A DNA stretch of 64,000 nucleotides from Yersinia frederiksenii ATCC 33641 (GTDB lineage: Bacteria; Pseudomonadota; Gammaproteobacteria; Enterobacterales; Enterobacteriaceae), in contig NZ_KN150731.1 of assembly GCF_000754805.1 (NCBI RefSeq), forward strand, positions 2,219,886 through 2,283,885, given 5' to 3'. A model generated the notes under the pieces. The model saw nothing but the letters and a program-made list of their open reading frames with translations, did no database searches and had not been told where the DNA came from. Each line of letters begins with the position of its first letter. The stretch's first letter is position 1. The position numbers and the translations under genes were made by a program. Positions 20,375 to 32,437 of the stretch are shown here, piece after piece.

Positions 20375-20530
20375 ATGCATGAAATAACAATGATGCAAGG
20401 TATTGGGTTGGCAATTATGGCTCTGAGTGTCGGGATCGATTTCTGGTTGGAAACGCTGCATATCTTCCGACCATTAACTGTTTATACCTTAACGAGGCGA
20501 TTCTCGGCGACGGGTTTCTACCCTATCAAA
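20375..20530 (+). pseudogene. Decayed 5' fragment of an AgaC-type PTS IIC gene
   Basis: Translation from ATG 20375 starts MHEITMMQGIGLAIMALSVG and continues IDFWLETLHIFRPLTVYTLT. From memory this tracks the N terminus of AgaC (N-acetylgalactosamine PTS EIIC: MHEITLLQG..IDFWLEALF.FRP..VCTLTGAILGD). Right after TLT the frame breaks: the next family residues AILGD are found in another frame (gcg att ctc ggc gac, about 20496-20510). Beyond that homology ends. This looks like a frameshifted, truncated relic of a sugar PTS gene; the remaining bases to mdaB show no gene. Confidence 0.65.
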
Positions 20531-20707
20531 TTCAATGCAAGTTCTTCGCATATTTGCGACTAAAACGATTCAACCAAAGAGCTTTGTTGCTTATTTAGCA
20601 ACAGTGTTATGCATTATTGTCCATTTTTCTCTGGCATCAAAATCGTTAGCATACTCAGCATTCCGGGTTGGGCAGTTTCAAGCCCCCACTTCAACAGGAT
20701 TACATCA

Positions 20708-21301
20708 ATGAGTAACATATTAATTATTAATGCAATGAAAGAATTTGCGCACTCCAAGGGGGCGCTAAATCTTACTCTCACTAACGTAGCTGCTGATTTC
20801 CTACAGGAAAACGGCCATCAGGTTAAAGTCACAACTGTTGACCAAGGTTATGATATTGAAAGTGAAATTGAAAATTACTTGTGGGCTGATACGGTTATTT
20901 ATCAAATGCCCGGTTGGTGGATGGGTGAACCCTGGATTTTGAAAAAATATATCGATGAAGTCTTCACCTATGGCCATGGACGTTTATACCAAAGCGATGG
21001 TCGTACCCGCTCCGATGCCAGCAAAGGCTATGGCTCTGGTGGTTTAATTCAGGGTAAAACCTATATGCTTTCAGTCACCTGGAATGCGCCACTGGAAGCC
21101 TTTACTGACCCCAATCAGTTCTTCGAAGGCGTGGGTGTTGATGGCGTTTATCTGCATTTCCATAAAGCCAATCAATTCCTTGGCATGAAGCCATTACCAA
21201 CATTTATGTGTAATGATGTGATTAAGCAACCTGATATTGAGGGTGATATTAGCCGTTATCGTCAGCACCTGGCGGAAAATTTTAACCGCCAGACGGCGTG
21301 A
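20708..21301 (+). CDS. mdaB: NADPH quinone reductase MdaB
   Basis: Flavodoxin-fold FAD enzyme that reduces quinones by two electrons, sparing redox cycling. 197 aa from ATG 20708, where AGGA lies upstream and the family start SNILIINAMKEFAHSKGALN begins; the frame is open a further 33 residues upstream without support. YQMPGWWMGEPWILKKYIDE is the typical cofactor-side loop. ygiN follows after 45 bases, as in E. coli, forming a quinone redox pair. Confidence 0.94.
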   Translation: MSNILIINAMKEFAHSKGALNLTLTNVAADFLQENGHQVKVTTVDQGYDIESEIENYLWADTVIYQMPGWWMGEPWILKKYIDEVFTYGHGRLYQSDGRTRSDASKGYGSGGLIQGKTYMLSVTWNAPLEAFTDPNQFFEGVGVDGVYLHFHKANQFLGMKPLPTFMCNDVIKQPDIEGDISRYRQHLAENFNRQTA

Positions 21302-21346
21302 TTTCATACCATTACAAGCTGGGTCATCACATAAGTTGGGATAATA

Positions 21347-21652
21347 ATGATTACTGTTTTTGCCGAGATAAAAGTTATACCGGGCCGCCGCCAGGCAGTA
21401 TTGCAGGCCATTGAGAAGCTGCAGCCTGCTGTACTGGCGGAAGAGGGCTGCGGTGGCTACGCACCAATGATTGATGTGCCGACCCAGCTTGACTGGCAAA
21501 AGAAGTCGCCAGATTCTATCTTCATGATGGAAAAGTGGCAGAGTGTTCAGCATCTGGAGCAACATTTGCAGATGGAACATATGCATCTGCATCGTGAAGT
21601 GGTTAAAAACGATGTGCTGGATGTGGTTATTTATATTCTAGATAACGCTTAG
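21347..21652 (+). CDS. ygiN: Quinol monooxygenase YgiN
   Basis: Small ABM-domain (antibiotic biosynthesis monooxygenase) protein, 101 aa, thought to form with MdaB a quinone redox cycle. Dimeric ferredoxin-like fold expected; the EKWQSVQHLEQHLQMEHMH segment is typical. Directly after mdaB and converging with the LysR gene. Confidence 0.92.
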   Translation: MITVFAEIKVIPGRRQAVLQAIEKLQPAVLAEEGCGGYAPMIDVPTQLDWQKKSPDSIFMMEKWQSVQHLEQHLQMEHMHLHREVVKNDVLDVVIYILDNA

Positions 21653-21723
21653 TCGGCTTTATTGAAGTTGCAGTACCCACGCTGCAACTTCAATTGCTTT
21701 AGCGATGGCGAGATTACAGCGAG

Positions 21724-22635
21724 TTAGCGGTTATCTTTAAGCCAATGGCTCATTTTGATCTGCTCACTGACATAATCCAGAAAACAGGTAATACGCGCCG
21801 CAAGCTGGGTATTACGGTAATAAACCGCATTGATTGGCTGCCAGGTTTCCAGAATTTTATCGGCCATTACCTCGACTAAACGCCCCGCTAATTGATCCGC
21901 TTGGGTCATAAAATCAGATAACTCGACTATTCCCTCGCCCTGTAACGCCAGTAAGCGCAGGGTTTCACCACTGGATGCGGCTAAATTAGGCGTGATTGAC
22001 GAACGTCCGCCCGGTAAATGGGGCAGCGACCACTGGTTAAGAAACTCCGGCTGAGTAAAACCAAGCAAGCTGTGATTTGCCAGCTCGTCAATGGTGTGAG
22101 GGGTGCCGTGTCGTTGTAGATAATCAGGGCTGGCGAGGATGCGTACGCGGCTGGCACCCAGCAAACGGGCATGGATAGTCGAGTCACGCAGCGCACCGAT
22201 ACGAATGGCAATATCGGTACGTTGTTCGAGTAAATCGATATTAAGGTCGTCGGTATTCAGTTCAAGAATAATTTGCGGATATAAAGCCCGAAAACCGCTG
22301 ATCATCGGCACAATCACATGCTGCATAAAAGGTGCTGCCGCATTGACACGCAGCCGCCCGGCAGGTTTTAAGCGCCGTAGGGCTATCTGTTCTTCTGCGT
22401 CATCCACAGCACCCAAAATCTGCCGCGCATGGCTGAGGAACAATTCACCCTCTTCAGTTAGCTCCAATCGCCGGGTGGTACGACGCAACAATGTTGTGGC
22501 AAGCTTTTGCTCCAGCCGACTCAGGGCACGGCTGATACCCGATGTCGTCTGGCTGCGCTGTTCCGCAGCCGCCGTAATTGAGCCGCAGTCAACGACCGAG
22601 GTAAAAGCCTGCAACTCTTCTAACGTCACTTTCAT
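21724..22635 (-). CDS. LysR-family transcriptional regulator
   Basis: 303 aa LysR-type regulator. N-terminal winged helix (LEELQAFTSVVDCGSITAAA, with SRALSRLEQKL as recognition helix) and a substrate-binding domain with the group signature LLRRTTRRLELTEEGELFL, similar to the YafC/DmlR/CrgA-type group. It starts 3 bases after the parE stop and has no space for its own promoter upstream of the ATG, so it is probably co-transcribed with parE. It points toward mdaB-ygiN, which may be targets, by proximity only. E. coli has no LysR gene at this point. Confidence 0.85.
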   Translation of the reverse strand: MKVTLEELQAFTSVVDCGSITAAAEQRSQTTSGISRALSRLEQKLATTLLRRTTRRLELTEEGELFLSHARQILGAVDDAEEQIALRRLKPAGRLRVNAAAPFMQHVIVPMISGFRALYPQIILELNTDDLNIDLLEQRTDIAIRIGALRDSTIHARLLGASRVRILASPDYLQRHGTPHTIDELANHSLLGFTQPEFLNQWSLPHLPGGRSSITPNLAASSGETLRLLALQGEGIVELSDFMTQADQLAGRLVEVMADKILETWQPINAVYYRNTQLAARITCFLDYVSEQIKMSHWLKDNR

Positions 22636-22638
22636 CGA

Positions 22639-24552
<1,914 letters not shown>

Positions 24553-24642
24553 CTAATGGTTGGAAGGCTAGACATGCCCGACAGGCCATAATGACCTGCG
24601 GTACAATACCCGCAGTTTGGGTGGAGCTTAAACCACCAGATA

Positions 24643-25227
24643 TCAAGCGGTTGCTAGCCCTAAAAAAGTTACAATCGGGGAGAAATAATGATCAAAGCCA
24701 ACAAAGGCGTGATTCCCACCTGATTCTACTGTTTGCCGACAAGGGGTGTAATAGGCAACCGCTTGACGATAGTCGAGGATCTCATCCCCGGTTTGCTGCA
24801 ATAACCAGAGTAAATCCGGTGATGCCAGCTTTTCAATCTGCATCGCTTTCAGATCATAAATATGTCGAGACTCTAACACATATTGTTGCCCGGTGTAGGG
24901 GTTCTCATTTTCGCCCAGATAATCGTTGAGCAGCTCAAATGGCCGCACTGCCGGGTTAACCACCACCGCAGGAATACTAAAACGCTGGGAAAGCCAGGTG
25001 GCAAAATAACCGCCAAGGGAGGAGCCAACAATACCAATGGATTGCCCGGCTTTATCCATCACAATGCTCTCCAGCATTTCTGCGGCCTCCGCCGGATAAG
25101 GCGGTAATTGAGGGGTCAGCATCTCAATGTGAGGATGGTGCTCCTGCAACCAGCTTTTAAAAGTGGTGGCTTTCGCCGAGCTGGGGGAGCTATTAAAGCC
25201 GTGAATATATAAAAGCGTACTCATCAA
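24643..25227 (-). CDS. yqiA: Esterase YqiA
   Basis: Alpha/beta hydrolase with acyl-CoA/ester hydrolase activity reported for E. coli. 194 aa. [14 protein letters not shown] at the N terminus, nucleophile elbow GSSLGGYFA (Ser about 89), and a late His in [13 protein letters not shown]. It overlaps cpdA by 4 bases (ATGA type), so translation is coupled. Confidence 0.93.
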   Translation of the reverse strand: MMSTLLYIHGFNSSPSSAKATTFKSWLQEHHPHIEMLTPQLPPYPAEAAEMLESIVMDKAGQSIGIVGSSLGGYFATWLSQRFSIPAVVVNPAVRPFELLNDYLGENENPYTGQQYVLESRHIYDLKAMQIEKLASPDLLWLLQQTGDEILDYRQAVAYYTPCRQTVESGGNHAFVGFDHYFSPIVTFLGLATA

Positions 25228-26051
25228 TAACCATCCGAGTCCATGTCCGGGCAGAACTCATCACTGGCTAACCGACGAACCTCAGTTTCAAGTATTCCAT
25301 CAGGCAGTAAATCGAGGTAGCGCCATCCCGGGGCCACAGTATCAAGCGTAAAATTAGTACAGTGTGGTTTGAACTGCACACAAGTAGAAGGGCTGGCGAG
25401 CAAACGCTTACCATACCAGTCGAGATCCAAATCCTGATGAATATGGCCACACAGCAAAGTGGTAACACGCGGATAGCGCGTCAGCACCGCCGCGAGCATG
25501 TGTGCATTACGCAGGCTGTGCTGATCAAGCCAGGTGCAACCAGATGGCATTGGATGATGGTGTAATAATACCAACGTATAGCGTTCTGAATGTGTTACCA
25601 GGCAACGTTCCATCCACTCCAACTGATAGTCACTCAGTTCACCGTAAGGCACACCAAAAACTTGGCTGTCTAATAACAGAATTTGCCAATTATCACCGAC
25701 CAGAACATGCTTTGAAGGCGCAATACCCGAATCTGCCAAGGCATCGACCATAGCAGGTTGAAAATCATGATTACCGGGGAGCCATACACAAGGTGCAGGC
25801 AAGCGCGAGATGCCCTTGGCAAAATTCTGATAAGCAGCAACAGAATGATCCTGAGCCAAATCACCGGTCGCAACAATGAGATCAAATGGGCGCTGTTCAG
25901 CAATAATCGCATCCAACACAGCGCGATAGCTGCGGGAAGTATTTATACCCAGCAAGGTCTCATATTCCCCCGCAAAGAGGTGAGTATCTGTTATTTGTAA
26001 AATTCTGGCCTTGGCCCCACTTGCCATAGGCAGTTTAAACAGGCTTTCCAA
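25224..26051 (-). CDS. cpdA: 3',5'-cyclic AMP phosphodiesterase, TTG start
   Basis: Metallophosphoesterase that degrades cAMP. 275 aa, equal to E. coli, if it starts at TTG 26051 (LESLFKLP..., with AAGGA about 7 bases ahead); E. coli cpdA also starts with TTG. An ATG at 26081 would add 10 unsupported residues. Metal-site motifs [21 protein letters not shown] and CGHIHQDLD are all present. Part of the nudF-parE operon. Confidence 0.94.
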   Translation of the reverse strand: MESLFKLPMASGAKARILQITDTHLFAGEYETLLGINTSRSYRAVLDAIIAEQRPFDLIVATGDLAQDHSVAAYQNFAKGISRLPAPCVWLPGNHDFQPAMVDALADSGIAPSKHVLVGDNWQILLLDSQVFGVPYGELSDYQLEWMERCLVTHSERYTLVLLHHHPMPSGCTWLDQHSLRNAHMLAAVLTRYPRVTTLLCGHIHQDLDLDWYGKRLLASPSTCVQFKPHCTNFTLDTVAPGWRYLDLLPDGILETEVRRLASDEFCPDMDSDGY

Positions 26052-26130
26052 ATGGTGTCCTTGTTTTTGCACCCTTCCCACCAGATTTATCCGGTATCTT
26101 TACCCTCTGTCGGTCAGGCTATAAGTCTGT

Positions 26131-26556
26131 CTAACAAACCGGAACTGCCACGGCTCCATGCGCCAAACAATAGCGCAACCAGTCAGCAAGAAACTGGTTA
26201 ATTTGATGCTTTTCGTCCCGCTGATGCAACTTTTTATTCGGATAATCATAACTTGCTTTAAAGCGGAAGATCTGCTGACTGGCACACACTTCCGCGACCT
26301 GCGCATCATGATAGAGCCGTACCACCATAGAAGGCAGGCTCCAGTGACTAACCGCGGGTTCGGTTTGAACTATCTCAACGACAGAAGTGTAGCGGGTCGA
26401 TTCAATAATTGTCAGTTGATAACTGGCGCCATTAACCTGATAAGCCACGCTTTCACCCACTTCATCAACACGCGGAATCAAACGACGCAATTGCGCGAAA
26501 TTTGTTTCGCATACTCGCATCATTTCAGGGAAATCAGGTGTGTAGCGCTTAACCAT
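26131..26556 (-). CDS. yqiB: DUF1249 protein YqiB
   Basis: Conserved protein of unknown function, 141 aa from ATG 26556 ([17 protein letters not shown]...), matching E. coli YqiB from the start. GTG 26568 in frame is possible but adds only MSII. The basic, conserved [20 protein letters not shown] segment near the C terminus is the best hallmark. Between nudF and cpdA in the conserved operon. Confidence 0.9.
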   Translation of the reverse strand: MVKRYTPDFPEMMRVCETNFAQLRRLIPRVDEVGESVAYQVNGASYQLTIIESTRYTSVVEIVQTEPAVSHWSLPSMVVRLYHDAQVAEVCASQQIFRFKASYDYPNKKLHQRDEKHQINQFLADWLRYCLAHGAVAVPVC

Positions 26557-26572
26557 TATTATGCTCACTTTT

Positions 26573-27217
26573 TTACGACTGCCATTCTTCTCTTAGGGAT
26601 TGATGGTGCAATGCCAACCATTGTAATGCAATGATGGAGGCTGCGTTATCAATAGCACCTTCTTCAACCCAACGACAAGCCTGCTCGCGGCTGACAACAT
26701 GAACCCGAATATCTTCATTTTCATCCGCCAGCCCATGAATACCACTCGCGGTAGTTGCATCGACTTCACCCACCATAATGGATAAACGCTCACTGGTCCC
26801 ACCTGGACTGGCCAGATAACTGAGCACCGGTTTACAGCGGCCAATATGAATTCCCGCCTCTTCCTCAGCCTCACGACGTGCCACGTCTTCGACACTTTCG
26901 CCGTCTTCAATCATTCCGGCTATCATCTCTAATAACCAAGGTGATGGGCTGCTGTCAATGGCTGCAATCCGCAGTTGTTCTACCAGCACCACTTCATCAC
27001 GCACCGGATCATAAGCTAATAGCACCGCAGCATGGCCACGCTCAAAAATTTCGCGTTTAACTTCCCCACTCATTTCGCCATTAAATAGACGATGGCGAAA
27101 CCGATATAAATTCAGTGAAAAAAAACCACGGTACAGTGTTTCACGTGCAATAATTTCCACATCATTCTTGTCGAAAGTCACCGGTGAGGACTTTGCTGAA
27201 GATGGTGCTGATGTCAT
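26573..27217 (-). CDS. nudF: ADP-ribose pyrophosphatase (Nudix)
   Basis: Hydrolyses ADP-ribose to AMP and ribose 5-phosphate. 214 aa; Nudix box [20 protein letters not shown] ([10 protein letters not shown]) about residues 97-119. First gene of the operon to parE and divergent from tolC, as in E. coli. Confidence 0.95.
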   Translation of the reverse strand: MTSAPSSAKSSPVTFDKNDVEIIARETLYRGFFSLNLYRFRHRLFNGEMSGEVKREIFERGHAAVLLAYDPVRDEVVLVEQLRIAAIDSSPSPWLLEMIAGMIEDGESVEDVARREAEEEAGIHIGRCKPVLSYLASPGGTSERLSIMVGEVDATTASGIHGLADENEDIRVHVVSREQACRWVEEGAIDNAASIIALQWLALHHQSLREEWQS

Positions 27218-27703
27218 TGAATGCTCTCCTTACTTAAGTATCTAGCCTGAATTGTGATTTTTGATGACACCTCGATGACATCACACAGGGCCGATAACGG
27301 TGCAGTGATACTTTTATTAGTCATGCCTTTTTATTAAAAATATCACCACGTCATGGACTTCACGCCATATCCTGACAGACTTAACGCAGGCTACAAGATT
27401 TTAAAATAACAGGCATCATTAGTTGATAAAAATCGGCTAACAGATAGAAATAAGTTCGTAAACTGAGATTAGCGGTTTTCTAGCAGTGGCTTGATAAGTG
27501 ATTATTTGATAAACATGGCGCGATACAGATTAGTTGTCTGAATACTCATTTAGGTTTGTGATAGATTTAAGTAAATTTAGGCGAGATGGCACAATCAGCC
27601 ACCTTATCCCATTGGCAGACTCTGATAGAATCGGCAACAATTCGTCTATCGACAGCTACCATAGTAATATTGCCGCACAACTGCTGCACAACAAGGACTG
27701 CAA
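27218..27703. promoter_or_regulatory. nudF-tolC divergent region with mar-box-like site
   Basis: 486 bases between divergent genes. At 27586-27604, ATGGCACAATCAGCCACCT fits the MarA/SoxS/Rob box (AYnGCACnnWnnRYYAAAY) at 11 of 13 defined positions. It overlaps a possible -35 (TTATCC, 27603-27608) spaced 17 bases from TAGAAT (27626-27631), which would be a class II mar promoter for tolC. tolC is a mar/sox/rob target in E. coli; here this is inference. No repeat or small gene seen in the rest. Confidence 0.45.
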
Positions 27704-29176
27704 ATGAAGAAACTGCTCCCCCTTCTTATCGGGCTGAGTCTGGCTGGTTTCAGTAGCATGAGCCAGGCAGAGAACTTGCTGCAAGTTTATAAGCAAGCCA
27801 GGGATAGTAACCCGGATTTACGCAAATCAGCGGCTGACCGCGATGCTGCATATGAAAAGATTAATCAAGCTCGCAGCCCGCTGTTACCACAGCTTGGTTT
27901 AGGTGCTGGTTACACCCACACCAATGGTTTCCGTGATGCTTCTGATAACCCAGATAGCAATGCCACCTCAGGCTCACTGCAACTGACTCAAACTATTTTC
28001 GACATGTCCAAATGGCGCGCGCTGACCTTACAAGAAAAAGCCGCAGGTATTCAGGATGTTACGTTTCAGACCAGTGAACAAAAACTGATTTTGGACACAG
28101 CAACAGCTTATTTTGCCGTCCTGAACGCCATTGATACCCTGTCTTATACTGAAGCACAGAAACAGTCGGTCTATCGCCAGTTAGACCAAACAACCCAGCG
28201 TTTTAATGTGGGTTTAGTGGCAATCACTGACGTACAGAACGCCCGTGCCAGCTACGACACTGTCTTAGCAGATGAAGTGACTGCCCGTAATAACCTGGAT
28301 AATGCGCTGGAAAACCTGCGCCAAATTACAGGTGTTTATTACCCTGAGCTGGCATCACTGAATGTGGACCGTTTGAAGACTGAGCGCCCACAAGCTGTCA
28401 ATAACCTATTGAAAGATGCTGAGAAACGTAACCTTTCTTTGCTTTCTGCCCGTTTGAGCCAAGACTTGGCGCGTGAGCAGATTAAATCAGCAGAAACCGG
28501 TTATATGCCAACCATTGATTTGACTGCATCGTCTTCAGTCACCAATACCCGTTACAGCGGTGGCACACCAAGCACTCAGCAGCTGAACTCTGATGCGGGT
28601 CAAAACAAAATTGGCGTGCAACTGAGCTTACCGCTGTACAGCGGTGGAGCTACCAATTCTGCGGTAAAACAAGCACAGTATAATTTTGTTGGTGCCAGTG
28701 AGCAGCTAGAAAGTGCCCACCGCAGTGTGGTGCAAACGGTACGTTCCTCATTCAATAATATCTCAGCCTCAATCAGCAGTATTAAGGCTTATGAGCAGGT
28801 CGTCATTTCAAACCAAAGCTCATTGGATGCAATGGAAGCCGGTTACCAGGTGGGTACTCGTACCATTCTGGATGTGTTGACTGCCACAACTAACTTGTAT
28901 CAATCCAAGCAGCAACTCGCCAATGCGCGTTATAACTATCTGATTAATCAGTTAAATATAAAATCCGCATTAGGTACACTGAACATGAACGACCTGATGG
29001 CGCTAAATGGTGTGCTGGATAAACCAGTCCCAACTTCAGCCGCCAGCCTGGCGCCGGATAATGCTAACCAGAATGCTTATGCTGAAGGTTCTAGCACTCA
29101 GCCAGCACCACGTGCCACTACAGTTAGCCAGCCGACTACTGCCGCGACACGTAACGGTAATCCATTCCGTAACTGA
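27704..29176 (+). CDS. tolC: Outer-membrane efflux channel TolC
   Basis: Trimeric outer-membrane exit duct for RND/MFS/ABC efflux pumps and type I secretion. 490 aa with a signal peptide cut after SMSQA (about 22). Two repeats of the OEP fold are visible (ENLLQVYKQARDSNPDLRK... and TGYMPTIDLTASSSV...); the periplasmic entrance region GYQVGTRTILDVLTATTNLY is intact. The C-terminal tail is Ala/Thr/Pro-rich and variable. Start of tolC-ygiB-ygiC. Confidence 0.96.
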   Translation: MKKLLPLLIGLSLAGFSSMSQAENLLQVYKQARDSNPDLRKSAADRDAAYEKINQARSPLLPQLGLGAGYTHTNGFRDASDNPDSNATSGSLQLTQTIFDMSKWRALTLQEKAAGIQDVTFQTSEQKLILDTATAYFAVLNAIDTLSYTEAQKQSVYRQLDQTTQRFNVGLVAITDVQNARASYDTVLADEVTARNNLDNALENLRQITGVYYPELASLNVDRLKTERPQAVNNLLKDAEKRNLSLLSARLSQDLAREQIKSAETGYMPTIDLTASSSVTNTRYSGGTPSTQQLNSDAGQNKIGVQLSLPLYSGGATNSAVKQAQYNFVGASEQLESAHRSVVQTVRSSFNNISASISSIKAYEQVVISNQSSLDAMEAGYQVGTRTILDVLTATTNLYQSKQQLANARYNYLINQLNIKSALGTLNMNDLMALNGVLDKPVPTSAASLAPDNANQNAYAEGSSTQPAPRATTVSQPTTAATRNGNPFRN

Positions 29177-29426
29177 TTTTCAGTGATTTGAACTCTCCGG
29201 GCGCAGTTTCAAGAAGCTGCGCCCGACTTATTTTCCCTGACTCCATCATGGTACTACCCAGCATTTTTCAGCAATGAAAAAAGCGCGGTAACTCCCAGCT
29301 TTTCGTATAACTTTGTAAAGTCTGCTCTTCACTGCCCCTCACGCTTTAATTTCATACACATTTCCCCTATTCTTAGAGCACTTACTGGGAATGGGCATTA
29401 AACGCTCGGAAATGAGACAAATAACG

Positions 29427-30116
29427 ATGAAACGGACTCAAAACATCAATCAAGAGACTTTCCGTAAATCCTGGCGCAGTTATCGCCTTGCGCCTGTAGC
29501 TTTAGCCGTCAGTGCCGTATTTATGCTGGCTGGCTGCGAAAAAACCGATGAAACCGTCTCTTTGTATCAAAATGCTGACGATTGCTCTCAAGCGAATCCA
29601 TCAAAGAGCGCAGAATGTACCACTGCTTACAACACAGCATTGCAGGAAGCGGCTAAAACAGCCCCTAAATATGCTTCTCGTGAAGACTGTGTTGCTGAAT
29701 TTGGTGAGTCGCAATGTACTCAGGCTCCAGCTCAAGCTGGCATGGTACCTACATCTTCATCTTCTTCTGAAACCACAGCGGCAGCACCACAGCAAAGTGG
29801 CAGTATGTGGATGCCATTAATGGCCGGTTATATGATGGGCCGGATGATGGGCGGCGGAGCAAGCCAGCCTTTATTCACCTCTAAAGCCCCTAATAGCCCG
29901 GCCAATGGCAAGTTTGTCGATGCGACAGGTAAAAACTTTGGTTCAGCCACTACTGGCCGCACCATGACGGTACCGAAAACCGCCATGGCTCCGAAGCCTG
30001 CGGTGACGAATACCATCACCCGTGGTGGTTTTGGTGAGTCAGTGGCTAAGCAAACTTCGATGCAACGCAGTGCAGCAACCTCATCTAAAACTAGCACGCG
30101 CAGTATGGGTGGCTAA
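29427..30116 (+). CDS. ygiB: Lipoprotein YgiB (DUF1190)
   Basis: Predicted lipoprotein of unknown function, 229 aa from ATG 29427, where alignment with E. coli YgiB begins ([16 protein letters not shown]); an in-frame GTG-led extension from 29391 is unsupported. Long basic N terminus, hydrophobic segment and lipobox LAGCEK. Middle [13 protein letters not shown] and C-terminal [11 protein letters not shown] are the family marks. 10 bases before ygiC; co-transcribed with tolC in E. coli, where ygiBC deletion affects biofilm traits. Confidence 0.92.
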   Translation: MKRTQNINQETFRKSWRSYRLAPVALAVSAVFMLAGCEKTDETVSLYQNADDCSQANPSKSAECTTAYNTALQEAAKTAPKYASREDCVAEFGESQCTQAPAQAGMVPTSSSSSETTAAAPQQSGSMWMPLMAGYMMGRMMGGGASQPLFTSKAPNSPANGKFVDATGKNFGSATTGRTMTVPKTAMAPKPAVTNTITRGGFGESVAKQTSMQRSAATSSKTSTRSMGG

Positions 30117-30126
30117 GGTCTGATTA

Positions 30127-31287
30127 ATGAAACGTTTAGCGATTAGCGAACGCCCGGACTGGCGCGAAAAAGCCACTGAATTCGGTTTCCGTTTCCACAC
30201 CATGTATGGCGAGCCGTACTGGTGTGAAGATGCCTATTACGAATTCACCCTGGCACAAATTGAAGAGCTGGAAGATACCACGGCAGAATTGCATCAAATG
30301 TGCCTGCAAGTGGTTGAGAAAGTGGTCAATAGCGACCAACTAATGGCAAAATTCCGCATTCCTAAGCATTGCTGGGATTTTGTTCGCAGTTCATGGCGAA
30401 CTAACCAGCCGTCGCTCTATTCCCGGCTTGATCTGGCCTATGACGGTGTGAATCCAGCAAAATTACTGGAAAACAATGCGGATACCCCAACCTCATTGTA
30501 TGAAGCCGCCTTTTTCCAATGGCTATGGTTAGAAGACCAGATCAACGCAGGCAATTTAAGTCAGGATTCTGACCAGTACAACAGCATGCAAGAAAAGCTA
30601 ATTGAGCGTTTTGCTGATTTGCGGGAAAACCATGGTTTTAGTCTGCTGCATCTGGCCTGTTGTAAGGACAGTGAGGAAGATCGCGGCACCGTGCAATATC
30701 TGCAAGATTGCGCACTGGAAGCCGGTCTGCCGACTGAATTCATGTTTATGGAAGAGATAGGCTTAGGAGAAAAAGGGCAATTTACCGATCTGGATAATCA
30801 GGTTATCAGTAACTTGTTCAAGCTCTACCCGTGGGAATTTATGTTCCGCGAAATGTTCTCCACCAAGTTGGAAGATGCGGGCGTACGTTGGCTGGAACCT
30901 GCCTGGAAGAGCATTATCTCCAATAAAGCGTTGCTCCCTTTGCTGTGGGAAATGTTCCCTAATCACCCTAACCTGTTGCCTGCTTATTTTGCTGAAGATG
31001 ACCATCCTGCGATGGATCATTATGTCATCAAGCCGTTATTCTCACGGGAAGGTGCCAATATTCAGATAGTTGAAAACGGCAAAGAAGTGGCGCGTGTTGA
31101 TGGGCCATACGGCGAAGAAGGCATGATTGTTCAGCAATACCATCCATTGCCTCAGTTTGGTGACAGCTATACGTTGATTGGCAGTTGGCTGGTTAACGAT
31201 CAGCCCTGTGGTATTGGTTTGCGTGAAGATCGCGAATTGATCACCCAAGACCTATCGCGTTTTTACCCCCATATCATTTTGGGGTAA
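30127..31287 (+). CDS. ygiC: Glutathionylspermidine-synthase-like ATP-grasp protein YgiC
   Basis: 386 aa ATP-grasp ligase of the GSP synthetase preATP-grasp family. The substrate ligated is unknown and glutathionylspermidine synthase activity has not been seen for E. coli YgiC. Catalytic-side segments [19 protein letters not shown] and the late [17 protein letters not shown] are present. The stop codon lies in a perfect TTTTACCCC/GGGGTAAAA inverted repeat (31261-31289), and a second hairpin follows. Confidence 0.92.
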   Translation: MKRLAISERPDWREKATEFGFRFHTMYGEPYWCEDAYYEFTLAQIEELEDTTAELHQMCLQVVEKVVNSDQLMAKFRIPKHCWDFVRSSWRTNQPSLYSRLDLAYDGVNPAKLLENNADTPTSLYEAAFFQWLWLEDQINAGNLSQDSDQYNSMQEKLIERFADLRENHGFSLLHLACCKDSEEDRGTVQYLQDCALEAGLPTEFMFMEEIGLGEKGQFTDLDNQVISNLFKLYPWEFMFREMFSTKLEDAGVRWLEPAWKSIISNKALLPLLWEMFPNHPNLLPAYFAEDDHPAMDHYVIKPLFSREGANIQIVENGKEVARVDGPYGEEGMIVQQYHPLPQFGDSYTLIGSWLVNDQPCGIGLREDRELITQDLSRFYPHIILG

Positions 31288-31303
31288 AAGCACGCCATTA
31301 AAG

Positions 31304-31329
31304 TAAGGGAAAGCATCGGCTTTCCCTTA
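31304..31329 (+). terminator. Hairpin downstream of ygiC
   Basis: Perfect 11-bp stem TAAGGGAAAGC / GCTTTCCCTTA with loop ATCG. The T tract is poor (ATATATCT), so it may be a weak terminator or a 3'-end stabiliser. Confidence 0.6.
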
Positions 31330-31419
31330 ATATATCTAGCAAGTTGTTCTTATCATTCAGTGACTAATGGGATGGTTATCCCGCATCGTTACAAACTATT
31401 AGGTACATTTCCCTCATCA

Positions 31420-31525
31420 GCCCCAGAGAGGCGTAGCGAGCTAAGTCAATCTGAGTGCGCCCAGCGCGGAGTGCCCCGGAGTGTACATGTAGTAAACGAG
31501 GAGGCCGAGCAGCTAATAATGCTAA
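31420..31525. repeat. Palindromic intergenic repeat next to ERIC
   Basis: Core AGTGTACATGTAGTAAACGAG (31480-31500) centres on TACATGTA and is flanked by GC-rich repeats (GCGCCCAGCGCGG...). It aligns at 15 of 21 positions with a similar core at 45991-46011, so both belong to one small-repeat class. Directly followed by an ERIC element. The whole 31288-31654 gap has no gene. Confidence 0.5.
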
Positions 31526-31529
31526 GGAT

Positions 31530-31654
31530 AAAACCCAAAACCATTGGTGTTATAGCCAGGCAGCAAGAGAGTGAAGCCCATAGAGCTTACCCAAGTCATT
31601 GATTTTGGTGAAATAAAGTAGCTAACAGCGCTATAACGCCAAGGTGCAGGGTAT
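31530..31654. repeat. ERIC element (diverged) ending at the ygiD stop
   Basis: About 125 bases that align along their length with the clearer ERIC at 35404-35528: AACCCAAAACCATTGG at the left, AGCAAGAGAGTGAAGCCC, GAGCTTACCCAAGT in the centre, GGTGAAATAAAGTAGCTAAC, and GGGTAT at the right. The right end touches the ygiD stop codon (TTA on this strand, 31655). More diverged from the ERIC consensus than the second copy. Confidence 0.7.
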
Positions 31655-32437
31655 TTAGCCGACTTGTACCGACAACATACTCAACGACCCCATCTCAATC
31701 CCATCGGTTGGGATTGAAATCGGTTCGACGCCATCCCAGCTCCCCAAAACATACAGCAATGGCAAATAATGTTCAGGTGACGGATTTGATAACTCAGCCC
31801 CTTCATGCTGCATAAAGTTAACCAATGGGTGATTGTCACCTTGATAATTCAGGTTATCCCGCACAAATTGGTTGAAGGATTCGGCCCATGGATACGGACT
31901 ACTCTCCCCTTGCCATCTAACCATCCGCAAGTTGTGCACCACGTTACCACTGGCGACAATCATCACGCCCTGCTCACGCAGCACCGCCAGTTTACGGCCT
32001 AATTCATAGTGATATTCTGCCGGTTGCGTACCATCAATACTCAGTTGCACAACAGGAATATCAGCCTCAGGGTACATCTTAATCAATACCCCCCAACTGC
32101 CATGGTCCAATCCCCACTCACTGCTATCAGCTCGCACGGCAATCGGTGCCAGTAATTGCTGAATTTGTGCCGCCAGCGCAGGGGAACCCGGAGCCGGATA
32201 TTCAGTATCAAACAGTGCCTGTGGGAATCCACCAAAATCATGGATGGTCCGGGGTTTCTCCATAGCAGTTACCGCAGTTCCGCGGGTATACCAGTGGGCA
32301 GAGACCGCCAGAATCGCCTTAGGGCGTGGTAATGACTCACCCAGCGCACGCCATGCCTGGGTATAACTGTTGTCTTCCAGCACGTTCATCGGGCTACCGT
32401 GGCCGAGAAACAGCGCAGGCATACGAGAGGTGTTCAT
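31655..32437 (-). CDS. ygiD: 4,5-DOPA dioxygenase extradiol-type protein YgiD
   Basis: Zinc-dependent extradiol ring-cleaving dioxygenase family (LigB-like); E. coli YgiD can cleave L-DOPA in vitro, physiological substrate unknown. 260 aa. Zinc-site regions FLGHGSPMN (residue 12), VSAHWYTRG (about 47), DHGSWGVL and ASGNVVHNLR are intact. The stop codon is abutted by an ERIC copy. Confidence 0.93.
   Translation of the reverse strand: MNTSRMPALFLGHGSPMNVLEDNSYTQAWRALGESLPRPKAILAVSAHWYTRGTAVTAMEKPRTIHDFGGFPQALFDTEYPAPGSPALAAQIQQLLAPIAVRADSSEWGLDHGSWGVLIKMYPEADIPVVQLSIDGTQPAEYHYELGRKLAVLREQGVMIVASGNVVHNLRMVRWQGESSPYPWAESFNQFVRDNLNYQGDNHPLVNFMQHEGAELSNPSPEHYLPLLYVLGSWDGVEPISIPTDGIEMGSLSMLSVQVG

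Noticed and set aside
20321-20563. Intact 80-aa membrane protein gene
   Set aside because: The readable part is the start of a PTS EIIC that breaks by frameshift; the rest has no family match, so it is called a pseudogene fragment.
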